From: Anaerolineae bacterium
Lineage (GTDB): Bacteria > Chloroflexota > Anaerolineae > Promineifilales > Promineifilaceae
DNA length: 64,000 nucleotides
Assembly (NCBI GenBank): GCA_020848035.1
Contig: JADLAX010000007.1
Span: forward strand, 1-64,000
Direction: 5' to 3'
Shown here: positions 49,767-57,928 of the stretch, piece after piece
Layout of the letters: every line of letters starts with the position of its first letter
Position numbering within the stretch: position 1 is the stretch's first letter
Made by a program: the position numbers and the translations under genes
The notes under the pieces: model-generated
Databases searched by the model: none
The model's input: the letters and a program-made list of their open reading frames with translations, nothing else
What the model was told of the DNA's origin: nothing

Positions 49767-50006
49767 ATGAATGTAGGAATGTTGTGGTTAGATGATGACA
49801 AGCAACGGCCGTTGGCTGAGAAGGTGCAGCGAGCGGTTGAGTATTACCAGCAGAAGTATGGCACCGTGCCCACTACCTGCCTGGTGAATAGTTCGGCTGT
49901 GGCGGCGGAAACGGCCGTTGCCGGAGTGAAGGTGAAGGTGAAGGGGAGCACCACGGTGCTGCCGTATCATTTCTGGTTGGGGCAGGAGGAAGCGAATGCG
50001 CATTAA
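49767..50006 (+). CDS. Conserved small early protein
   Basis: 79 residues: LAEKVQRAVEYYQQKYGTVP, TCLVNSS and VLPYHFWLGQEE form a pattern seen in small phage proteins. Role unknown. Overlaps the next gene by 11 bases. Confidence 0.6.
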   Translation: MNVGMLWLDDDKQRPLAEKVQRAVEYYQQKYGTVPTTCLVNSSAVAAETAVAGVKVKVKGSTTVLPYHFWLGQEEANAH

Positions 50007-50451
50007 GGCCGCCACTCTGTGGGACCCGTGGGGGACGTTGGTCGCCCTGGAGGAAAAGCTGTATGAGACGCGCAGTTGGGCAACGAATTACCGCGGTCCG
50101 CTAGCGATTCATGTAGCCCGGCGGTGGAAGATTGATCAGTTCGAGCTTTTGCGATGTGAACCGTTCCGATCGGTTCTGGCAAAGCATGGGTTTTCTAAGC
50201 GTGATGATTTCCCTTTGGGCTGCGTGGTGGCGGTAGTTAATCTAACGGCCGTTTACCGGACGGAGGATATGCGGGCAAGCCTGGGTGAACAGGAGCTGGC
50301 GTTTGGCAATTACAGTAACGGCCGTTACGCCTGGGAGTTGACTAGTGTGCGACGGCTACCGGAGCCTGTGCCAGCCAGGGGCGCGCAGCAGTTGTGGTGG
50401 TGGGATGTACCGGATAGGTTGGTTGGCGAGTTGAGTTTGGTGCTTGACTAA
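49996..50451 (+). CDS. ASCH-domain protein
   Basis: 151 residues. ATLWDPWGTLVALEEKLYET and RGPLAIHVARR match the ASCH/PUA-like fold, which binds RNA or modified nucleotides. DFPLGCVVAVVNLTAVY is the second conserved strand set. Early gene of unknown target. Confidence 0.75.
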   Translation: MRIKAATLWDPWGTLVALEEKLYETRSWATNYRGPLAIHVARRWKIDQFELLRCEPFRSVLAKHGFSKRDDFPLGCVVAVVNLTAVYRTEDMRASLGEQELAFGNYSNGRYAWELTSVRRLPEPVPARGAQQLWWWDVPDRLVGELSLVLD

Positions 50452-50488
50452 GCCTAAAGCGATTCGGTATCATAGATGCACTTAATCA
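50444..50488 (+). promoter_or_regulatory. Promoter with a CACTTAATCA element
   Basis: TTGACT (50444) and TATCAT (50468), 18 bases apart, then CACTTAATCA at 50479, as at 34430 and 52263. Confidence 0.6.
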
Positions 50489-50510
50489 GATGTAGATAGG
50501 AGCAGTTGTT

Positions 50511-50894
50511 ATGAGCAAGCGTGGTGGGCATCGGGAGAATGCCCAACGGCCGCCGCTGTACGGGGACACAATGGATAAGTATATCCTGCGGCTGCCTGCG
50601 GAAATGATTGTCTTTTTAGACAGCACCGGCGAGCGAGATCGGGCGGCCAACTTGCGCAACCTGTTGGCATGGGCGGCGGCGCTGCCAGAGCCTGATTTGC
50701 TGCATGATCCAGGTACAGGCGATGAACAGCTGGGGCGGCGCTACGCGCTGCGTGATGAGGACCTGGCCACGGCCGTGCGCCTGGGGGATGGCAACCGAAC
50801 GGCCGGGGCGCGGCGGGTTATCTTCACGGCGATGCGTCGGCAAGTGGACTTGGTGGCGTTGCAAGAGGATTCTTTTGCCGCAAAGGCACCGTAA
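50511..50894 (+). CDS. Hypothetical protein ending in a dispersed repeat
   Basis: 127 residues. KYILRLPAEMIVFLDSTG could be a ribbon-helix-helix start, then helices. The last codons (AAKAP) come from repeat copy C, as in the gene at 2197. Unknown. Confidence 0.5.
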   Translation: MSKRGGHRENAQRPPLYGDTMDKYILRLPAEMIVFLDSTGERDRAANLRNLLAWAAALPEPDLLHDPGTGDEQLGRRYALRDEDLATAVRLGDGNRTAGARRVIFTAMRRQVDLVALQEDSFAAKAP

Positions 50895-51062
50895 AGGCAC
50901 GTATTTCGCGCGGGCGTTCTGCCCATAACCAAACATACTGGCCCCCGAGCTTTCGCAAGCGGGCTTGCAAAGGCACTCCCAAAGCAATTTGGAAGTGCCT
51001 TTTTCTTTTCCCCTATGGCACACAGGTTAGAGCAAACGGCCGTTTCTGGGCGCATTCTCGCA
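50880..51062 (+). repeat. Dispersed terminator-like repeat, copy C
   Basis: A GCAAAGGCACCGTAAAGGCAC start, CGCGCGGGCG, then GGCACTCCCAAA/TTTGGAAGTGCC hairpin with T5, CACACAGG and AAACGGCCGTTT. The rest of 51062-51184 holds a repeated TTCAACCTGTC and no gene. Confidence 0.75.
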
Positions 51063-51184
51063 GCCTGCTTCTTCAACCTGTCTACCAACCCGTTCAACCT
51101 GTCAACTTTGGATATTCTCGCCTTCCCGTTGGCGTATTGCTCGCGTTAGGATCAACTCAAGTAAATAACTTTTCACCTGTAAAC

Positions 51185-51196
51185 GGAGGTTAGACC
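51185..51196 (+). promoter_or_regulatory. GGAGGTTAGACC leader element
   Basis: Perfect copy with a C before it (13 bases complementary to the sRNA); ATG at 51199. Confidence 0.8.
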
Positions 51197-51198
51197 AA

Positions 51199-51525
51199 AT
51201 GTCAGTTTACTTGATTTGTTTCCGCGCGCCTGATGGCGAGAAGGCCCACTATAAACATGCCGGTCACTACATCGGCTTCGCCGATCGCGGCGAGACGCCC
51301 CAGGCCAGCGTCGAAGCGCGTCTGCGCGAACATCGGGCTGGCTACGGCGCAGCGCTGACCCGGGCGGCCGTCGACAGCGGCCTGGACCTAGTTGTTTCCC
51401 GCATCTGGGAAGACGGTACAAAAGATGATGAGTGGCGCCTGCGCTGCCGGTCCGAGAATCCCCGTCTTTGCCCATTTTGCAATCCAGAAGCCTATCACCT
51501 GGCGCAGGGGGTGGGCCATGACTAA
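51199..51525 (+). CDS. GIY-YIG-like protein
   Basis: 108 residues. YLICFRAPDGEKAHYKHAGHYIGFAD and RLREHRAGYGAALTRAA resemble compact GIY-YIG-type nuclease folds; NPRLCPFCNPEAY is a zinc-like end. The catalytic Arg and Glu are plausible but unproven. It overlaps radC by 8 bases. Confidence 0.55.
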   Translation: MSVYLICFRAPDGEKAHYKHAGHYIGFADRGETPQASVEARLREHRAGYGAALTRAAVDSGLDLVVSRIWEDGTKDDEWRLRCRSENPRLCPFCNPEAYHLAQGVGHD

Positions 51526-52216
51526 CTACAAGCAGCGCGATAATCGTCGCCATGTACGCGACATGGCCGTGGCGGATCAGCCAATGGTGCGGCAGCAGCA
51601 ATATGGCGGCGATGCGCTTTCTACGGCCGAGCTGCTCGCCAACGTTTTGCAGACGCACGATGCGCTCGACCTGGCTATTGATATGCTGGCCGCCTTTGGG
51701 GACTTGCCTTCGCTGGCCAGGGCCACTGTTCCCCAGCTGCGCCAATTCGATGGGGTGGGGGAGGCACAGGCAATGCGGCTGAAGGCAGCGTTTGCATTGG
51801 GCAAGCGGCTGTTTGCCCAGACGACGGGGGATGTGACAAGGATTGCCAGCCCGGCCGACGCGGCAAATTTGCTGATGGCGGAAATGCAACACCTGGAGCA
51901 GGAGCACCTGCGCGTGATTTTGTTGGACACGCGGAACCGGGTGATTGGGGTCCGTACGCTTTACATTGGGAATGTGAACACATCCATTGTTCGGATGGCT
52001 GAGGTGTTCCGCCCGGCGATTGCGGAAAACGCTCCCGCCATTATTGTGGCGCACAACCATCCCAGTGGGGATGCCTCGCCAAGCCCAGAAGATATTGGCA
52101 TTACGCGGACTATGGTTGCGGCCGGCAAAACACTGGGTGTTGATGTGTTGGATCACATCATCATTGGCGCTGGCCGATTCGTTTCTCTCAAGGAAAGAGG
52201 GTTGGGATTTATGTGA
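51518..52216 (+). CDS. radC: RadC-family JAB protein
   Basis: 232 residues from the ATG at 51518. N-terminal helix-hairpin-helix region (VPQLRQFDGVGEAQAMRLKA), then the RadC JAB core with HNHPSGDASPSPED, the metal motif. RadC-type proteins are common on mobile elements; their role in repair is unsettled. Confidence 0.85.
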   Translation: MTNYKQRDNRRHVRDMAVADQPMVRQQQYGGDALSTAELLANVLQTHDALDLAIDMLAAFGDLPSLARATVPQLRQFDGVGEAQAMRLKAAFALGKRLFAQTTGDVTRIASPADAANLLMAEMQHLEQEHLRVILLDTRNRVIGVRTLYIGNVNTSIVRMAEVFRPAIAENAPAIIVAHNHPSGDASPSPEDIGITRTMVAAGKTLGVDVLDHIIIGAGRFVSLKERGLGFM

Positions 52217-52226
52217 AAATTGGCGC

Positions 52227-52272
52227 TTTACAACACGGTTGCAAAATGTTACAATTAATATACACTTAATCA
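52227..52272 (+). promoter_or_regulatory. Promoter overlapped by a GTTRCA tandem box
   Basis: TTTACA (52227) and TACAAT (52250), 17 bases apart; GTTGCA (52238) and GTTACA (52248) overlap them; CACTTAATCA at 52263. Nearly identical to the promoter at 34394. Confidence 0.75.
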
Positions 52273-52295
52273 AAGCGGGGCGCCGCCCCGGCAAC

Positions 52296-52307
52296 GGAGG
52301 TTAGACC
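52296..52307 (+). promoter_or_regulatory. GGAGGTTAGACC leader element
   Basis: Perfect copy with a C before it; ATG at 52313. Confidence 0.8.
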
Positions 52308-52312
52308 AAACC

Positions 52313-53020
52313 ATGAATCAAGTGAAACGAACGGTAGAGCAGATATACGGCAGCGATAATGAGCTGAACCGTCTGGCTTTGCGGATTTTGGAAGTTCATC
52401 CGCAGGCCGACATCATGCAGGAGGATGGCTGTCTGTATATGGCCCAGATGTCTCTGGCCACCGGGGCGTATGCGCTCCCGGCCGAACTGGGCGAAATCCA
52501 GGTGTGGCTGGATGAAGGTGGCAAGCTCGTCTTCATGCTTGGCTATGCTTATCACCAGCGGGTGATGGACAGCCAGGGCGGTGGGATGTGGTGGCCAACG
52601 CCACGCGAAATGACCGCCGCCGAGCGCATTCAGAACAAGGTGCTTGGGGAGGATGTTGGTTATATCTGCGGTCTGATCCGGGCCAAGGATATGCGATGGT
52701 TGACCAGTTTGGGTATTCCCGCAGCAGACGTGATTGACAACGCGAAATACGTGGGAACGGCCGTTGTGACCGCTGACGAAATGGCGAATAAAAAGCCGCC
52801 CATTGCCCGCACCTGGGCGTCGGTGGGGCTGCGCCGGGCGGGTAAGGATGCCATGTCACGGGCTTTCGGGACCAGTATTCAGGCGTTTGTTATTGAGGCA
52901 GCGCCGCCGGTGCAATCAGCGCCCGTCTCTCTGCCTGTGCCAGTTAAAGGAGCCGATCAAGCGCCCGCGTGGGCACCTATGACATCGGCTGATATTGATG
53001 ACATGTTTTCTTATGGGTGA
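52313..53020 (+). CDS. Early protein, perhaps a single-strand annealing protein
   Basis: 235 residues. YMAQMSLATGAYALPAELGE and a following strand-rich segment (KLVFMLGYAYHQRVMD) loosely resemble RecT/Sak-type annealing proteins. The C-terminal third is a Pro-rich linker and a short acidic end (ADIDDMFSYG) that could bind SSB partners. The neighbours, radC and the sliding clamp, suit recombination. Weak family evidence. Confidence 0.45.
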   Translation: MNQVKRTVEQIYGSDNELNRLALRILEVHPQADIMQEDGCLYMAQMSLATGAYALPAELGEIQVWLDEGGKLVFMLGYAYHQRVMDSQGGGMWWPTPREMTAAERIQNKVLGEDVGYICGLIRAKDMRWLTSLGIPAADVIDNAKYVGTAVVTADEMANKKPPIARTWASVGLRRAGKDAMSRAFGTSIQAFVIEAAPPVQSAPVSLPVPVKGADQAPAWAPMTSADIDDMFSYG

Positions 53021-53068
53021 GATGGCCCAGCTGTGGGCGGACTTGTCTAAAAAAACTGGAGGCTTGTC

Positions 53069-54208
53069 ATGAAATTTAGTACGAATCGCGAATCCCTGAT
53101 TGATGTTTTGAAGAAGTTACGGCCGTTTGTGTCCACGCGCAGCCTGCTGCCTGTTTTGCAGAATGTGCGGGTGGAAGCATTTGAAGACGGCCGGGTGAAT
53201 CTGACGGTCACCAACCTGGAAGTGATAGGGGCCGCAATGGCTGGTGCAACGGTGGACGCACCTGGGGCCACCACGCTGCCTTACACGCTCCTGGTGAGCG
53301 TGCTGGGCGAAATGATGGGGGAGCAGGTGTCGTTTTCGCCTGACGAGGGTGAGCGCACCCTGATCCAGTCTGATTTGTCTGAAAGCTCTCTGGCGGGCCT
53401 TCCCGCAGCGGAGTTCCCCAAGACGGATTTCGTGATTACCGACGCTTCATTTTCCTTCCCTGTGACGGCGGCATGGCTGAAGCAGCGCTTCAACCAGGTT
53501 CTGTTTAGTGCGGCCGGTGACGATACGCGACCGGTTCTGTGTACGGTGCTGTTCCGGGTGGTTGGTGGCAAGTTAACAATGGCGGCTACCGATGGATTCC
53601 GCCTTACGCTGATTGATGCCCCAGAAGCCTTTGGTGAAACGGCCGTTCCCAACTTTGAAGTGATCTTCCCCGCAGCGCAAATGGCGGGAATCTTGCAGAT
53701 GCTCGAAGGCGATGTAACGGTAACCGTTAACTGCAAGCGGGTGAAGTTTGAGACGGCGACGGCCACGGCCGTGCTGCAAGTGCCTGACTATGACTACCCT
53801 GATTTCAGCCCCATCATTCCAACGCGTGTGCTGACCATGTTTACTTTGGAGCGTGCGCGGGCCATCAGTGCGGCGCGGTTGGCGATGGTGATTGCTCATC
53901 ACAACGACGGTCCCGAGGCGATCACGCTGGAGCATGAGCCGGTGGATGGGGAGGCGGGGTGGTTGGCCATGTCTTCGGTGATTGCGTCGGTGGGGGCAAA
54001 CGAGGCCCGCGCCACGCTCATTTCGGCTGAGGGCAACCAGTTTTCAACGATGGGGGTGAATGGGGGGTATCTGCTGGATGCGCTAACTCATGCGCCTGAT
54101 GGTGATATCCAAATCCGTACCACCAATCCGGTAGAGCCAATTGTTATTCGGTCGGTTAATGATGCGACGTGGCAGTGCATCATTATGCCGCTCCATTTGA
54201 AACGTTAG
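53069..54208 (+). CDS. dnaN: DNA polymerase III beta subunit (sliding clamp)
   Basis: 379 residues, the normal length. Start MKFSTNRESLIDVLKKLRPF; middle LCTVLFRVVGGKLTMAATDG; end WQCIIMPLHLKR, all clamp hallmarks. It should encircle DNA and raise the processivity of a polymerase encoded by the host or outside the window. GGAGG precedes the ATG, and a very strong terminator follows. Confidence 0.9.
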   Translation: MKFSTNRESLIDVLKKLRPFVSTRSLLPVLQNVRVEAFEDGRVNLTVTNLEVIGAAMAGATVDAPGATTLPYTLLVSVLGEMMGEQVSFSPDEGERTLIQSDLSESSLAGLPAAEFPKTDFVITDASFSFPVTAAWLKQRFNQVLFSAAGDDTRPVLCTVLFRVVGGKLTMAATDGFRLTLIDAPEAFGETAVPNFEVIFPAAQMAGILQMLEGDVTVTVNCKRVKFETATATAVLQVPDYDYPDFSPIIPTRVLTMFTLERARAISAARLAMVIAHHNDGPEAITLEHEPVDGEAGWLAMSSVIASVGANEARATLISAEGNQFSTMGVNGGYLLDALTHAPDGDIQIRTTNPVEPIVIRSVNDATWQCIIMPLHLKR

Positions 54209-54215
54209 TCCAGTA

Positions 54216-54267
54216 GCGGGACGGTGCTGCCAGCCCGGCAGCGCCGTCTCGCTCTTTTTACTTTTTA
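54216..54267 (+). terminator. Strong intrinsic terminator after dnaN
   Basis: A 16-bp stem (GCGGGACGGTGCTGCC with GGCAGCGCCGTCTCGC, two G-T pairs) and T-rich runs. Confidence 0.9.
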
Positions 54268-54268
54268 C

Positions 54269-54280
54269 GGAGGTTAGACC
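54269..54280 (+). promoter_or_regulatory. GGAGGTTAGACC leader element
   Basis: Perfect copy with a C before it; ATG at 54286. It lies just after the dnaN terminator. Confidence 0.8.
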
Positions 54281-54285
54281 AAACC

Positions 54286-54657
54286 ATGAACGATGATTTT
54301 GACTTTGAACGATATGCCAATGTGTCCATCAGCATGAATCTGCTTTTGCCCCAGGATTATGTGGCGATGGTCGGTGCGAGTTTGATTGGCGAGCTGGCCA
54401 CTGCGGTGGGGGCGGGGAAACTGCCTGTGCAGCTGACGATTTCGTTGGCCACCACCGGCAGTCCGTCTGGGGTGCCACAGGTGATCCGGGATATGTGGCT
54501 GGCGCGCATTGCTGAGGATGAGGGCCGGGTAACGGCCGTTTCTCGCCTGGCGGCGGATTTGGACGTGGATGAGGAAGGGAAGCTGACCCGCTCATTTTTG
54601 GTGTGGCCAGTGGGCACGCCTATTGGTGATGTTGAAGCGTGGATTGAGAGTGTTTAA
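54286..54657 (+). CDS. Hypothetical early protein
   Basis: 123 residues, mixed alpha/beta (VSISMNLLLPQDYVAMVGAS, ISLATTGSPSG). Predicted sRNA target. Unknown. Confidence 0.5.
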   Translation: MNDDFDFERYANVSISMNLLLPQDYVAMVGASLIGELATAVGAGKLPVQLTISLATTGSPSGVPQVIRDMWLARIAEDEGRVTAVSRLAADLDVDEEGKLTRSFLVWPVGTPIGDVEAWIESV

Positions 54658-54659
54658 CC

Positions 54660-55034
54660 ATGAAATGTCAATTTTGCGACGAACCATTTATTACTGACAT
54701 GACCGGCGTAAATGTCTGCCAGAAGCATTACGAGGCGATGCTGTTGGCCAGTCGTGTTACTCGTCAGGGCAAGGCGCTGACGTTGAGCAACGTTCAACTG
54801 CTGCTGGCCCGGCAGCTCACCAGATTCGCTATCCAGATGGATGAGCTTGAGACGTACCTGAAAGAGGCATTGGGGCCGATTGAGGTCGGTGAACCGCTGG
54901 ACCCCGTTGCGATCTTCTCTGATCTGGGCGGCTTCTTCTGGTCTGACTCCAAGAAGCGCGCGGGCTTCCGGTCTCATCGGGGCAGTCGTGTCTTTGGGGC
55001 ACTATTTCCTGATTGGGAGGCGTTTGTTATTTAA
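54660..55034 (+). CDS. Small zinc-finger-like protein
   Basis: 124 residues. MKCQFCDEPF with a later CQKH gives CxxC and CxxH, a likely zinc site. The rest is helical. Unknown target. Confidence 0.55.
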   Translation: MKCQFCDEPFITDMTGVNVCQKHYEAMLLASRVTRQGKALTLSNVQLLLARQLTRFAIQMDELETYLKEALGPIEVGEPLDPVAIFSDLGGFFWSDSKKRAGFRSHRGSRVFGALFPDWEAFVI

Positions 55035-55045
55035 GCATTTTGCAG

Positions 55046-55098
55046 CTGCACCGCTGGCGCCGACTTTTGGGGTCCATCTCTGGGGGAGCGGTGCAGCA
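55046..55098 (+). repeat. 11-bp inverted repeat with long loop
   Basis: GCTGCACCGCT and AGCGGTGCAGC flank about 30 bases between two genes; no T-run. A processing or attenuation signal is possible. Confidence 0.5.
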
Positions 55099-55152
55099 CA
55101 GCCTGCGGTCGGGGCGAGCGCCTCGGCCCAGGCTTTATTGAAAGGAACGAAC

Positions 55153-55377
55153 ATGAACCAAACAGATGAAAAACCGATGAAACCAAAATGGTTTGTGATA
55201 GTTGAAATAGCTTTGTCGTTTGTGCTGCTGTACGTGTTGCTAATAGGGTTCAGGGCATTGGCCAATGCCCTGAAGCTGTTCGGAATTCCGCCGATGTGGG
55301 CCATGCTTTTGGCTTTGGTCATCTTTCTGGCAGTTATCCACGGAATCATCTTGCCCAATTGGAAGACGAAGAAATGA
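55153..55377 (+). CDS. Small two-helix membrane protein
   Basis: 74 residues from the ATG at 55153 after AAAGGAAC. Two hydrophobic segments (VEIALSFVLLYVLLIGF; MWAMLLALVIFLAVIHG). Coupled to the next gene by ATGA. Unknown. Confidence 0.6.
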   Translation: MNQTDEKPMKPKWFVIVEIALSFVLLYVLLIGFRALANALKLFGIPPMWAMLLALVIFLAVIHGIILPNWKTKK

Positions 55378-55979
55378 GCACACGCACGGAGGATCTGTGG
55401 ACGCCAGAGCAGGAGGCTTTACTGAGGCAGGAATACGGCCGTATCCCGCGGCGGCAGCTTGCAGAAAAGCTTGGTCGCAGCGAGGTCGCGATTAAGATGC
55501 GCGCCCGGGTGCTGCGCGTTCCCTCTCCACGCACTTGGCAGCACATCATGCTGTCCACTGTGCTGACTTACGCACTGGGTTTTGGCTGCGAAAAGTCGGT
55601 GAGAAACCTGATGTGCAAGGGGGTCTTTCCGGTTCACTATGTTTATTTGGGCAACACTCGGGTGCCTGCGGTGAACATCAAGCGGATGCAGCAATGGTTG
55701 GGAGACCCAAACAACTGGTACTGCCTGGATGTAGATCGGATTGTGGACCCTCGTTACCAGTCTGTCGTGCGCCTGGCGCGCCGACAGTGGAATGACGAGT
55801 GGCTGACCGTTGGGCAGATTGCCGAGCTGATGGGGTATTCCCAACAAGGTATCAACAAGCTTATTCATGGGGGAGCACTTCCCGCAAAGCGCCACAACAA
55901 CTGGCACGTTCTAAAAAGCGATGCCCTGAAAGTAAAACGCATTGTACAGCAAGGGGGTGGGTGTTGGAGCTACACGTAA
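55374..55979 (+). CDS. Two-HTH DNA-binding protein
   Basis: 201 residues. N-terminal SANT/GcrA-like motif (WTPEQEALLRQEYGRIPRRQ, LAEKLGRSEVAIKMRARVL) and a C-terminal MerR/excisionase-like motif (VGQIAELMGYSQQGINKLIH). It probably regulates transcription or recombination. No target is visible. Confidence 0.6.
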   Translation: MSTRTEDLWTPEQEALLRQEYGRIPRRQLAEKLGRSEVAIKMRARVLRVPSPRTWQHIMLSTVLTYALGFGCEKSVRNLMCKGVFPVHYVYLGNTRVPAVNIKRMQQWLGDPNNWYCLDVDRIVDPRYQSVVRLARRQWNDEWLTVGQIAELMGYSQQGINKLIHGGALPAKRHNNWHVLKSDALKVKRIVQQGGGCWSYT

Positions 55980-57106
55980 TTTCACGGGCGGCATTAGATT
56001 TGGTGGACCGGCTATATAAGGCGGCCACTACCCAGGCGCTGCGGTATGGGTGGGCAACATTTTCTTTCAAGTTTGTGCTGCACATTGATGAATGGTCACC
56101 GGCCAGCGTGGTGGTTAAGAAGCTGGATCCGGGTGAACCAACTGTGCTGTGCGTTGATGGGGCTGAATGCCCGCTGAACTGTGAAGGTGGACGAAATGCG
56201 GCGGCGATGCTGCTCATGCTGGCGGCGTGGCCGAAGGAAGGCGATGCGATGATTGAAGAAACGGCAAGAGGTGAGGCAGATCCGGCAGACGGCCGGGGTG
56301 ATTATGGATTGCAGTGGTTGTGGAGCGGCTATGCTGGCCAGAATGTAAACGGCCGCAGCCGCCAGACTACCACTACTTACCGGGCCGTCATTGATGTTGA
56401 GAGTGTGCCTGCTGCGGAAGAGCTGGTCCAGCAAATGGAGGGAGCCGGTTACCGTCTGGAGGATCGGACGCTGGATGCAACGATGCGTGAGGATTGGCGG
56501 GAAGGGGAGGGGACCACTGTCACCTACGGTTTTCAGCACTCGATGAAGTTTGTAGAGGGGAACGCCGCGCTGGTGGCGCGGGTGCAGTCGGGATGGTTTT
56601 TGACGGTGATGGAAGCAGTTGGAGCGGCAACGGCCGTTGTCACCGACATTTGGCATCGCGGCGGCCTGGTTCCTGGTGGGAAGGGGCAGCTGAACAAATG
56701 CAAGCGTATCGGCCGGGAATTGTGGCAGCAGCACGGGCACCTGGTGGGCTCGGACAGGCCGCAAGTTGTGGTGCCCTACGAGACGCGAGGTGGCCGCGGT
56801 GGGTGGAAGGTCAAGACGGCACGCCGGGCGTTTACTCCAGGCGAGTTGCTTGATGCACCCAAAACAAAGCAGCGCCTGGCAGGCATTCGGGTGCAGGTGG
56901 AGATACCTGCAGGCGGGCGCGACTGGGCGGAATTTGGAGAGCGGTTCGTTCGACTTCGCCCGGATGGCAAGGTGGAGATGCGCCATCTGGCTTATGCGAT
57001 TGACGTGGTGGGCGAGTGGGCGATTCTACGAAACTCTAGCGGCCCTCAGTATCGAATCCCGGTAATGGAGTGGAACCGCCTCCAGATAAAGGCGAAGCTG
57101 CAATGA
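55961..57106 (+). CDS. Hypothetical protein
   Basis: About 381 residues if the GTG at 55961 is used (TTG at 55964 also possible); earlier starts run inside the previous gene. Mixed fold with LVGSDRPQVVVPYETRGGRG and a Cys pair (CVDGAECPLNC). No family recognised. Confidence 0.5.
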   Translation: MLELHVISRAALDLVDRLYKAATTQALRYGWATFSFKFVLHIDEWSPASVVVKKLDPGEPTVLCVDGAECPLNCEGGRNAAAMLLMLAAWPKEGDAMIEETARGEADPADGRGDYGLQWLWSGYAGQNVNGRSRQTTTTYRAVIDVESVPAAEELVQQMEGAGYRLEDRTLDATMREDWREGEGTTVTYGFQHSMKFVEGNAALVARVQSGWFLTVMEAVGAATAVVTDIWHRGGLVPGGKGQLNKCKRIGRELWQQHGHLVGSDRPQVVVPYETRGGRGGWKVKTARRAFTPGELLDAPKTKQRLAGIRVQVEIPAGGRDWAEFGERFVRLRPDGKVEMRHLAYAIDVVGEWAILRNSSGPQYRIPVMEWNRLQIKAKLQ

Positions 57107-57927
57107 ACGCTCACTCTTACGCTGCCCGTAAGGATGCTATGCCGCGCGATTTGCGGATCAGTAACCCAGATAGCGGCAAGCTTTACGATGTGGAGCCGGA
57201 AGCTTTTGAAAGGTTCAAGAGGATTTTAGCGGAAAAGGAAACCGCCTCGGCGCGGACAGTTAAAGGAGCAAACATGAAAAGCGAAGCAGGTCAAGTTGAT
57301 TTATCAATTTATCCAGATGAGGTTGTCGCGGCAGCTAAGGTTGAGGCAGCCAAGCCGGACAAGCGCGCTCGTCGATACGGCGATGTGTTCACACCAGAAG
57401 TGGTCGCAGTCTGGCAGGCGTGGAAGGATACGGACGGCCGTTCTACGGCCTGGATTGGCAAAAACAACGGGCTGCTAGAAGTGCCGGAAACCGTGGTGCA
57501 TACCTATATGTTTAAGCACAAGCAGGAGGCTGCTGCATTGCGCAGCCAGAAGAAGAGCCAGGAGACGGCCGTGCCTAGCGTTGCGCCGAAGGCTGAGCCG
57601 GTTGCGGTGGTGGAAGAAACGGCCGTTGCAGATGAGGTTGAGGAAGCCGCTGCGGTTGAGCCGCCGATGGTGGAGGATACGGCCGTTGCGGATGTTCTGC
57701 CGCTGGATGACGCGGCGGGGGACGATGCAGCGATGCCTGTTCAGTCAGTTGAACCCTTTGTGCCACGACGTCCAGATAATTTACCGGATTTTCTGGACCG
57801 GGAGTATCGGCCGGTGCCCAGGGTGGGGGATACGCTGGGCAATCTCATCCGCCTGCTGAATGATGAGCGGGTAACGATTGAGGGTGAGGTTGATTTGCGG
57901 TTGAACATTAAGTTTGGGGGGAAATAA
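57103..57927 (+). CDS. Acidic, Ala/Val-rich hypothetical protein
   Basis: 274 residues. A folded N-terminal half (FTPEVVAVWQAWKDTDGRS) is followed by a long acidic linker. ETAVADE and DTAVADV segments in it come from ACGGCCGT copies read as T-A-V. Unknown. Confidence 0.5.
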   Translation: MNAHSYAARKDAMPRDLRISNPDSGKLYDVEPEAFERFKRILAEKETASARTVKGANMKSEAGQVDLSIYPDEVVAAAKVEAAKPDKRARRYGDVFTPEVVAVWQAWKDTDGRSTAWIGKNNGLLEVPETVVHTYMFKHKQEAAALRSQKKSQETAVPSVAPKAEPVAVVEETAVADEVEEAAAVEPPMVEDTAVADVLPLDDAAGDDAAMPVQSVEPFVPRRPDNLPDFLDREYRPVPRVGDTLGNLIRLLNDERVTIEGEVDLRLNIKFGGK

Positions 57928-57928
57928 G

